20,000 nt of DNA. It comes from Stramonita haemastoma. Taxonomy: Eukaryota; Mollusca; Gastropoda; Neogastropoda; Muricidae. Under the pieces are notes generated by a model. It did no database searches and had not been told where the DNA came from. It saw only the letters and a list, made by a program, of their open reading frames with translations. The DNA lies in contig CM060342.1 in NCBI GenBank assembly GCA_030674155.1, positions 21,289,451 through 21,309,450 of the forward strand, read 5' to 3'. Shown here piece after piece: positions 9,352 to 17,462 of the stretch; the stretch's first letter is position 1, and each line of letters opens with the position of its first letter. Position numbers and translations under genes: made by a program.

Positions 9352-10932
9352 CACAGAAGCAGACAGGCATCTTCATATCAGTTCAGTTACTGTCTTTGAC
9401 AGATCAGGCTACTCAGAACTGAATGACAGTGATATCAAAACACACTGCTTTCTTTTTTTCTGATTTTGTTTTTAAAAAAAAATATTTTAAATGTTGGATA
9501 ATACCTACTTTCTGTTATACTGCATTTTTGTAATGGACAGAAGGGGGTGGGGGGGTTGTTGAGGGTTTATTTTTGTGACTGCCTCCTCAGCATGTCTGTG
9601 CATCATGTTGATATTTTAGTGTAGCACATTGAGGGAGCAGTGAGGGGGGGTGTGTGTGTTGTGTTTTCTACTGCAGCTGGCTGGGGTTGTTTCCCTTTGT
9701 GTTGGTGGTGAGTGTCTTTCAGACAAAGGAGCGTAGCTATTAGTGTTCTGGCCGTGGGCGGTGGCATTGTGATAGCGTTGCTGGAGTCTGGCCACTCTTG
9801 ACAGTGATACAGCTAAGGGAGAGGAGAGGAGAGGGGGCTCCTGTACTTTTTCTTGTTCTTCATCTCCTGCTTTGATAGTTTTCATAACTGCTTTGTATAC
9901 AAGATGTTGTTGTTGATGTGGTTGTACACATACGTTACTGACAGGTGTAATATAAAAGACTTTAAAAAAAAAAAGAAAAAAAAAAGAGAAGTGGATGGAG
10001 GTAGGTAGGTAGGTAGTTAGGGATGGAGGAAGGCGTTGTAGCACAAATGAGGATGTGGAAAGTGGACTGCATGTCTCGGTGTGTGTGTCCTTTTCACAGC
10101 CAGACTTTTCTGTCGTCATCGGGTGGTGTTTTTTTACATTGAACTGAAAATGTCGTTTTTGGACTTTTTGAGCTTCTGTGTGTGCATATGTAAGTAACTG
10201 TGGGCTTGTTGTTGACACCTGGTGGCTGTGTGTGTCGGTACTGTCATCGTCATCGTCATTATTCTCTGTCAACTGCTGCATGGTCACATTCAGTCAGGAT
10301 TCAGACTGTTTGCTTCATGGACATGGGCTGACGGGGGTGAAGAGGGGGGCACACCACATCGCCGCCGTGTGTGTTACATCACTTGCTGTTCAAACTCTCA
10401 GAACATACTGTACAGTTTCTTAATGTGAAAGTTGTCTGTGACCCATTAATTGTCATTTAAATCCAGTGTTGTGACCATCATCAAACACTTAGCGGTGAAC
10501 AAAGAAATCAACCTTACTCATTTTAAACCCTAGTGTGTCGTGCTGTGTGCATGTGCATATCTCTTGAAGCAAGTGTCGAGCACTGATGGTTAGTCCTGTG
10601 ACAAAGGTAACACCATTGAAACGCAGGACTGTTGTATTTCTGCTAGGGCTGACCTGTTGTGATTACATTCGATACTGAAAACAAGAAGTGAAAGGAAGAA
10701 CACAGAAATGATGAGTGCAGTCCATCAGTATATAGAATCCAACTCCAGTGGAAAATAGTGGTCCCAAGTTGTAGTCTGTCTAAAGTTGACTGCACTTGGT
10801 TGAGGGTTTGTCAGCAGCCGACAGGAAAACTAACTCCCTTCCCCATGTAACAGCAGTGTACAGAGTATACACATCGTCACAGCTGAGTGTCTCTGTTGGT
10901 GAGATAGTAAAGTGTTTGAATTGAATTGACAG
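9352..10932. other. Gene-free stretch
   Basis: No supported gene. It holds an A-run region (9471-9480), a G-run (9545-9555), an A-rich tract at 9963-9988 followed by GGTAGGTAGGTAGGTAG (10001-10017), and a CATCGTCATCGTCATTATT tract near 10244-10262. The longest minus-strand frame of the window (9616-10287) crosses several of these and looks fortuitous. Confidence 0.6.
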
Positions 10933-11270
10933 ACAGGAAGATGGAAATGTTTAGAGACAGCTATGTGGATGAGGCCTAGCACGGGAAGATAGAAATGTTT
11001 AGATAATAATAATGATAATATATGGGAATTATATAGTGCTGAATCTTGGAGAGCACACAAATCAAAGTGCATAGATATAGCTTTGTGGATTAGGCCTATC
11101 TAACAGGGAAGGTAGAAATGTTTAGATACAGCTATGTGGATCAGGCCTAAATAACAAAGGAAGATAGAGATGTTCATATACAGCTTTGAGGATAAGGCCT
11201 TGCAAGGGAAGATAGAAAAGATAGACACTTCAGATACAGCTATGTGGATCAGGCCTTTCAAGGGAGTGTG
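10933..11270 (+). repeat. About 50-bp minisatellite, five units, interrupted by an insertion
   Basis: Units read GGAAGATAGAAATGTTTAGA, TACAGCTATGTGGAT, then CAGGCCT. The AGGCCT word occurs at 10972, 11092, 11143, 11195 and 11251. The 120-bp first gap becomes 48 bp once the 72-bp insertion plus target duplication (11006-11077) is removed, restoring the array period. Confidence 0.9.
11006..11071 (+). mobile_element. Short dispersed element, copy 2, inserted in a minisatellite
   Basis: A 66-bp insertion reads ATAATAATGATAATATATGG, then GAATTATATAGTGCT, GAATCTTGG and CAAATCAAAGTGC. It has the same architecture as 2402-2471. It is bracketed by TAGATA at 11000-11005 and 11072-11077, a 6-bp target-site duplication. 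Other units of the host minisatellite read straight through TTTAGATACAGC, which shows the empty-site structure. Confidence 0.8.
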
Positions 11271-12064
11271 GTATCCATCCCTGTGTTGTCATCTCTGGTC
11301 TCCAACAGCAGACGTGGACTTGTCGATCACAGTGACTGGTACTGAAGGACAACTTCATTGTCAGCTGTTTCCTCATAACTTACAGATATAACCCCCCCAA
11401 CCCTGCTTGTTTGTAAGGCACACATACCCACAGAGAAATTATCACTTCACTATCTGCAGGACAAGGATTGATGTCAGAATCGTGACTCTTAGTGTTGATA
11501 TATTACAGATCATCTCTTTCATGTAGTTTCTATACGTTTTTTCACTTTGAATTTCTATCATGTCTATTTGATATATATATATATATACATACATACATAT
11601 ATATGTGCGCGAGTGTGTGTGTGTATGGATGAGCGCGCGAGTGCACAAAATGTCCTAGACATGCATTCCAAAGACAGTACAAGTATTGGGTGAAGAAGGC
11701 TGGATAGGAAGGAAGGAGAGTGTGCCTGTGGATGCCTCGAGCAGCCTTCACACAATGTCAACAGCACAAACCTGTCATCAGCTTCTCTGGCTACAGCACA
11801 GTCTGTCTCTCTGTCTGTGTGTGTGTAGACACACTGACTGACCGACAGACTGTCTGGACTCTGTGGCTTGCTTTCTCCCTGTGGTCTGTGCTAGTGACCG
11901 TGTTGTAGTGGTTAGCTTCTCTTTATCATCATATACCTACATACGCCTTTGTTCGTCAGTCCTTGTAGAGCGCGTTGTTTCCACTACATTGTTCTGTGTT
12001 AGTTTGGATGCTGAAGTGAAGGGAAGGGAAGGGAAGGGTACAGAAGGAAATTGTGTTCTTTTTT
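11271..12064. other. Gene-free stretch with small microsatellites
   Basis: No supported gene. It contains an (AT)n/(ACAT)n tract at 11571-11603 next to GTGCGCGAGTGTGTGTGTGT, a short GTGTGTGTGT run near 11817-11827 and a GGAAGGGAAGGGAAGGG repeat at about 12021-12037. Confidence 0.6.
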
Positions 12065-12345
12065 TCAGTTTTAGTGCTGGAAGCTTAGGTAAAGAAAGAT
12101 TAAAAAGAAGTGTGTTGTTTTTCACTGTGGTACCATATGGGTTGGTAAAGAAAAAGGGTGTATTCTTTGTAGCTTTGGTACCATAAGGATCGGTGTAGAA
12201 AAAGATGTGCATTTTTCACCTTGGTACTGTAAGGTTCGGTAAAGAAAAAGTATGCATTTTTCACTTTGGTACCGTAAGGATTGGTACAAAAAAAGTATGC
12301 ACTTGTTGTCAGTTTGGATACAGAAAGGATTGCTTGATTAAGAAA
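12065..12345 (+). repeat. About 47-bp minisatellite, 5-6 units
   Basis: Units carry TTTTTCACTTTGGTACC, then GTAAGGATTGGTA, then AAGAAAAAGTATGCA. The GGTA(C) word recurs at 12129, 12177, 12223 and 12268, with a diverged unit (TTTGGATACAGAAAGGATTG) near 12312-12331. The stop-free frames over it come from the repeat. Confidence 0.9.
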
Positions 12346-12680
12346 GATTGTGTTGGGTGTCTGGCTCTGCCAGCCCCCTACAGCCATGACAGTCCATCAT
12401 CCCACACATGTAGATAGGCTATACAATACTGCATCACACCTTAATTAACTGCAAGCACTGCACAGGTGTTCAGGTGACGCTGGGTGCAGGTGGATGGTTG
12501 GATGGGTAGGTAGGTCACAGAGTCTGCTTTCGTGTGTTTCTGAAGCATAGACGACTTGTGGCCATAGTTGAGAAACTTTTCCTTCATTAAGGGGGAAAAA
12601 AAATTAAAGCTGCCAAATACGATTTTTGTTATAGTTTTGTCCTTTATTTTTTAAAACATAAAAACCAAAAAAAGTGTTAA

Positions 12681-12880
12681 TGTTTCAGTGAAATGGCCCT
12701 TGTTTCAGTGAAACGGGCCTTGTTTCAGTGAAACGGTCAATGTCTCAGTGAAATGGCCCTTGTTTCAGTGAAACGGGCCTTGTTTCAGTGAAACGGGCCT
12801 TGTTTCAGTGAAACGGTCCTTGTTTCAGTGAAATAGCCCTTGTTTCAGTGAAACAGCCCTTGTTTCAGTGAAATAGTCCT
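12681..12880 (+). repeat. 20-bp palindromic minisatellite, 10 copies
   Basis: Ten head-to-tail units of TGTTTCAGTGAAACGGGCCT start at 12681 and every 20 bases thereafter. Each unit holds GTTTC-AGT-GAAAC, a 5-bp inverted repeat around a 3-base centre. Variation is confined mainly to the GGGCC part (GGTCAA, GGCCC, AGCCC, AGTCC); the stem is almost unchanged. Confidence 0.97.
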
Positions 12881-14408
12881 CCCTTTTTTTCTCTCCTGGT
12901 CTGCCTGCTGACTTACTTTGGGTTAGTTCCATTGACTGCGGTCAGTGAGAGACAGCCCAGCCCTGTATGTGATAAATACTGTAGAAAGCGAAAAAAAATA
13001 ATGATGTTATAATTTCTGTCAGGCAGAGAAAGCCCAACCCTTTATGTGATAATTTCAGAAAGGACAAAAATGATGTTTTAATTAAAAGTGTTATCTTTGT
13101 ATATGAAAGGAAACAAGGACTTTTTTTTAAAGGAGAAAACATAAATCTGTAAAAAATAAAAAATCTGTAAGTTTTTTTCTCTTGATGTACAAAGATGGTT
13201 TTTTTCGTTACAAAATGTTAACCTTGCACTCTACTGTAAAAACGGATCAATGGGGAGAATTAAACGGACTAATAGCAATTGTATTTTTAAAAGGCTGAAA
13301 GTTTCAGATATATCAATGGGGTGAAGCATGTGAAGATGGGTTTTACCACGCCGTGTATGGAGATAGATGGATGTGGTTTAGTGTAGTGTAGTGTAGTGTT
13401 GTGTAGTGGATGTTTGGAAGGGGGGATAGCTGCAGTGTGAACAGGGTCAGCCATCTTCCTTCCCTCTAAGACAGTAGTAGAGAGCAGTTGCCACTTTGTC
13501 CTTTCCAGACTGTACAACCGCCTTTTCATAGTCACAGCTGTCAGTTTTTCCCCCACTTTCAGCTCCTCTCAGCTGCTAATCTATCCATCCCATCTCAGCC
13601 CAGTTGGTGCTATTTATAGCAGGAACCGACCACACTTGGGACTAGGTAAAAGGAAGGGGCGTTCTAAATTTAGCACTCTTGACTGAGTGATGTTGGGATT
13701 TGTGCGCTGTGTAAAGTATCAACCTTATATAACAAGAAACCAAGTAATGCTAATGTTAATAAAATCCATGCTAATGTTGTTCAGTTCACACCTTAATTTT
13801 TCATAGCACTGTTGCAGGACAATTTCCTAGCACTGTTGAAGGACGCGTCACAGTAAGTTAGTAAGAGGGTGGGTGGGTGTGTGTGACAAGAAAAAGAAGC
13901 AGCGTTGTGTTAGAAGTGTGAACCTGTCTGCAGCGTTCAGTGTAACCGTTACGTGCACACACTCAATTCACACAGGTGGACGATGTACTGTGATGTTCAT
14001 TTTGTGGCCTGCAGTCCGACTTTTTCACCACCACGCACCCATATAACATGACAGATCATGTCGTCTGTTAACACCATACAATTCTAAACCACTAGGGCCG
14101 ATGGTATGTACAAGATGTTAGTCCTTTCTACTACGTGTACAAAACGGTGTAATTAACTAAGGAAGAAGATGCCAAGACGTGTTGATGTAACCCACAGTGA
14201 AGTATGTAGGTGTTAATTAATCTGTGACCGTTAGTGGTACACCCCTGTCATGCAAAAAAAAAAAATATCATGGAAATAAATTTGCATTTATACAACCCTG
14301 TCTGAAAGTGAGTTGTCTGTCCTGCAGGAGAAAGAATGCTGAAGATGTGTTGTGACGTGTCGTGGTGTGGTGTGGGGAACAAAACAAAAATCAAACAATG
14401 TGCTCGAT
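12881..14408. other. Gene-free stretch
   Basis: No supported gene. It is mostly AT-rich, with a GTGTAGTGTAGTGTAGTG repeat at about 13380-13399, GGGTGGGTGGGTGTGTGTG near 13867-13885 and an A-run at 14256-14267. A duplicated phrase near 12950-13070 (CAGCCCAGCCCTGTATGTGA versus AAGCCCAACCCTTTATGTGA) suggests an old local duplication of about 75 bp. Confidence 0.55.
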
Positions 14409-14746
14409 GGGGGACAGGATAGCCTAGTGGTTAGAACATAGCGCTCACAATCCGACGATCTGGGTTGCCAATCCTGTTCGAGGGGATTTTTCCCCTGGAG
14501 TTAACATCAGTGCTGACTCCACTCCCCCCTAAAGTCTTTCGGATGAGACTATAAAACTGAGGCCCCTTGTGCGAAATCATGCAGAACATTTTATGCGCGA
14601 GTTAAATCCTGTTCTTTTCGAAAGAGTAGGCCATTGTGTGCCAGTGGGAACAGATGACAAAATTTATAAAACTGCATACACACGGGGACTGGATGTAAAA
14701 ATGCACAAGGGTGTTATTCATTATCCTCAATATAAAAGAATAATGA
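14409..14746 (+). mobile_element. tRNA-derived SINE, near full-length copy
   Basis: The head is tRNA-like: an A-box matches the Pol III consensus (TAGCCTAGTGG, 14420-14430), and a degraded B-box region (GGGTTGCCAATCC, 14462-14474) follows at tRNA-like spacing. The body then shares all blocks with 3530-3838, including GGAGTTAACATCAGTGCTGA, AAGTCTTTCGGATGAGACTA and the TTATCCTCAATATAAAAGAA tail. Relative to the tRNA promoter, transcription would run in the + direction. The damaged B-box suggests an old, inactive copy. A weak flanking similarity (AAACAATGTG / AAACATTTGTG) might be an eroded target-site duplication. Confidence 0.88.
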
Positions 14747-16744
14747 CAAAAAAACATTTGTGGGAAAATGGGTAGACTAGACCTGTGGGTGTTCACATTT
14801 CTAGTCAGCATGTGTTTGTATTTGCCCTAAACCTGTGTCAGTTATTGATGAATGTAAGCAAAGTGTCTAAGCCTACATGAATTAAAATGTGCTTATTTTA
14901 TTGGAAACTGACACGTTGAGATTGTCTGTCTGCAGCTATGGCAAACTCTTAGCACAACCTGCTGTCTCTGAGAAGAGAGAAAAAAAGTCTTGCGAAGTCT
15001 CTGACTGCCTGGATGCGTGTAGTTTTAGAAAGATTGTAGTTCTTGATTCAGACTGTAGTTTTACCTCATTTTCTTTAAAAACTACAGAAAAATCATAGGA
15101 GTTGGAGTTTGTCTGTAAAAGCATTCGTACAAATAAAAATTCAAACACACCTAGTGATGTTTTTCTTGATTTATAATATCAAGAACAATTGCACAAGCAG
15201 ACAAATATGCACTCTAATAATTCCTCTCATGCAGCTTGCACAAGTTCTTCAAATCCGAAGTTTCCATCCCATTGCCCCTCACTGCCAGAAAATATATACC
15301 ACCTCTCAGTTGTTAGGTAACAAAATAACTGAAAACCAAACATGTCTTCCATGAATCGTGGCATGAATTGTAAAAATATGATTATGAAGAATCTTAAGAA
15401 GTAACTGCTTCACTGTTATCTTGGTGATTCATCCTCTGTTCCCTCTTTAAGTTTCCATCCAAAGAACTGAAAACTGGTTTGTGTTAAGTGATGAGCATCT
15501 CCCATGCTGGCCACACAATAACTCAGCACGTTATGATTTGAGCACGCTTTTTGAGTACCCACCCATCAAAGCTACCATCATTATTTTAAGAGCATGTCAC
15601 AATCGGCTATGAAAATTTCAGCCATTATTTGCATGAATATGAAATACACAGCTAATCATCTATAAAATGTTGGCCATTGTTAGCTGAAAATAGTCTTTTA
15701 AACTATTGATCATTATTTGCCAGAAATACCAATAACAGCTCAGCCATTGGTGACAAAAGCAGCAAGGGGCTGTAACTCCAGCAAAACTAAGATGACGAAT
15801 GAAAATCACTGATGTCCAGTCACTGCCTAAAACTTTAAACAGTAAAATCTTGTTCCTGTTTTCAAGTCTACCAATCACACTATTTACAGGCAACACTAGC
15901 ACTCTGGAGAATCACCTGATTAAAAAAAAACAAAAGCTCTTTTGTCACACAGATGAAATTATTAAACCCTTTCCTGACGGGCTAAAGGTATAAAATTATA
16001 TGCTCTGTCCTTATAAGCATTGAACTAACTACTGCTTTCAGTCATGGCAGATCTGTCTGTGCCACACAAGGGCAGCACCATCTTTTTAAAAAAAAAATAA
16101 TAAAAAAGGTTTCCACTCTATGTGTATATTTGCTTCCCTTTCAGGCAACATGTACACTAGTCATGATACAATTCCATCCAAACCCTTTCCAGATCCACTT
16201 TTTCTCAATGTGTTCTCTTTTGTTGTTTTCTTTCTGGGCAGTTCAAGTTACAGTTGCTTTGTTCACAACTTTGGTCTGGTGGTAAAGAAACGGCATGTTT
16301 GCGACATGATTAAAAAGTTAATGTAAGCCCCAAGAGGTCAGTTGACAGTTTTTCTGCTTGTGACCCGTCCTGAGCAAATCGTAGCCTGAAGTATCTACAA
16401 TACTGAGGAAACTATGGCTGATCCTCATTATCAGAGTGCAGAAGACTGCTCAGATATTTGCTGTTCTGTTGAGGCCACCTTTGCCTTTGTCCAGCAAGAG
16501 CTGAATTGAGACTGCATCATCACAATGCTTTTTTTTCTTATTAAACTAGCCAGCACTAATGCACTGTTTCACTCACACCAAATTTTTAAAATAAATTTCT
16601 TAAACCACATATCTGATATTTCCCGACAACTTTTATCTCTAACATAGACTTTACTGACACCACACTTGGTCTAGACACACTTCCTATTTCAAAGCGACGT
16701 TCTCTAAAAGTTCACACGATCTGTTTGCAACAGACCTGTGTCTG
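14747..16744. other. AT-rich single-copy stretch, possible 3' UTR of the minus-strand gene
   Basis: No coding region is supported. Unlike most of the window this stretch is free of minisatellites, which would fit a long 3' UTR or ordinary intergenic DNA beyond the end of the minus-strand gene. On the minus strand an AATAAA hexamer lies at 14902-14897, a possible poly(A) signal. There is an A-rich run near 16088-16108. Confidence 0.4.
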
Positions 16745-16811
16745 TCAGCCCTCCTGTTTGACAGCAGCGCTGTCTGAAGGTTCAGCGTCCGTTTCCATGG
16801 GCACAGGAACA

Positions 16812-16902
16812 TCACCCACCACTGGCCTCAACCTGCTCTGTCTCTGTTTTCACACTGAGTGGCGGAGGCAGTGGTGTCTCCTGCACAACTGCCTGCTGCT
16901 GA
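16812..16902 (-). CDS. Candidate last coding exon of the unnamed minus-strand gene
   Basis: On the minus strand a long CTC/CCT polypyrimidine tract ends in CCCCCGCAG (AG at 16904-16903), a strong-looking acceptor. The exon would open with T, then read QQQAVVQETPLPPPLSVKTE and TEQVEASGG before TGA at 16814-16812. The Q/P/S/T/E composition suggests a disordered tail. It joins in phase 2 with a donor at 17015/17014 (AAG|GTACCG). The tract may instead be coding (poly-Leu/Pro codons), so this exon is only one of several readings. Just beyond it in another frame lies VPMETDAEPSDSAAVKQEG followed by TGA at 16745-16747, which also looks protein-like. Confidence 0.25.
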
Positions 16903-17014
16903 CTGCGGGGGAGGAGGAGGAGGAGGGGAGGAGGAGGAGCAGTTACAGGAGCTTCTTCAGTCCCTGAAGCCTCTGACGCTGGAGCCTTCACTGTGGGAGA
17001 CGACGCGTCGGTAC

Positions 17015-17255
17015 CTTGACCTTGTGACACCGTCGGTGACGTGGTCCCCGCCTCCCCTGTTGCTGTTGCTGTCGTCATCGTCGTTGTCGTCGTAGCCGGA
17101 GATGGTGGCGCCCCCTGTGGTTTCTTGTCCGTCCCCGTCTCCCCGCCGTCTGCTGCCACCCGCGGGGAAGGGGAGTGAACCACTGCCGGCACGCGCGGGG
17201 ATCCTCGGGGGAGCCCGAGCTTGGGGATGGTGCCGCCGAGACGTGGGGGGAGGTG
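17015..17255 (-). CDS. Candidate internal exon of the unnamed minus-strand gene
   Basis: Under one splice model, an acceptor CTTCTCCCCCAG (AG at 17257-17256) removes the TGA at 17274-17272, and the frame stays open through GYDDNDDDDSNSNRGGGDHV to the donor AAG|GTACCG at 17015/17014. The phases agree with an upstream donor CACTG|GTGGCG at 17334/17333 and with the acceptor at 16903. The implied upstream intron is only 78 bases, with a weak donor, which is a point against it. The composition is Pro/Arg/Gly/Asp-rich and low in complexity. Confidence 0.22.
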
Positions 17256-17271
17256 CTGGGGGAGAAGCCAC

Positions 17272-17462
17272 TCAGGCGTGAGGTGTTCCTCCTCCTCCAC
17301 CACCACCGCCGCTACCACTGCCAGCGCCGCCACCAGTGCGGAAAGCCGTCATGCCCAGGCTGCGGGCTTGGCTTTTCCTGGCTTCTCGCTCGGCTTTCTG
17401 CTGGCGTTTGAGGGAGCTGATGATGTTGTCCATGCAGGCCACTTTCTTCTCGGGCGCTTGGC
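17272..17462 (-). CDS. Exon of an unnamed gene, MDNIISSLKR-containing, possibly terminal
   Basis: Read from an acceptor CTCAGCCCAG (AG at 17464-17463), the exon supplies GC to finish a Gly codon begun by exon 19502-19584. It then reads QAPEKKVACMDNIISSLKRQ, QKAEREARKSQARSLGMTAF, RTGGGAGSGS and a Gly run to TPHA and TGA (17274-17272). An earlier AG at 17468-17467 exists but would break phase with the upstream exon. The MDNIISSLKR helix followed by a basic stretch resembles the M-D-x-L-L-x-x-L plus basic pattern of formin diaphanous-autoregulatory domains. This is a hint only and I do not recognise the protein. The sequence after TAFRT is Gly-coding repeat in which a slip or a hidden intron could change the frame, so the stop may not be the real end. 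Confidence 0.6.

Noticed and set aside
9616..10287. 223-codon minus-strand frame, the longest in the window
   Set aside because: It runs through A-rich and GGTAGG microsatellite tracts, giving Phe- and Pro/Thr-rich low-complexity sequence, with no domain, no codon bias and no splice context.
12681..12880. Regular 20-bp palindromic repeats that look CRISPR-like at first glance
   Set aside because: Units are directly adjacent with no unique spacers, there are no cas genes, and the DNA is clearly eukaryotic.
14409..14480. Possible functional tRNA gene
   Set aside because: The A-box fits, but the B-box is disrupted, no cloverleaf can be folded convincingly, and the sequence continues into a SINE body shared with 3530-3838.
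16812..17333. 173-codon minus-strand frame taken as one independent gene
   Set aside because: It has no ATG at its start and overlaps a well-supported exon in another frame. It is better treated as part of the ambiguous C-terminal region.
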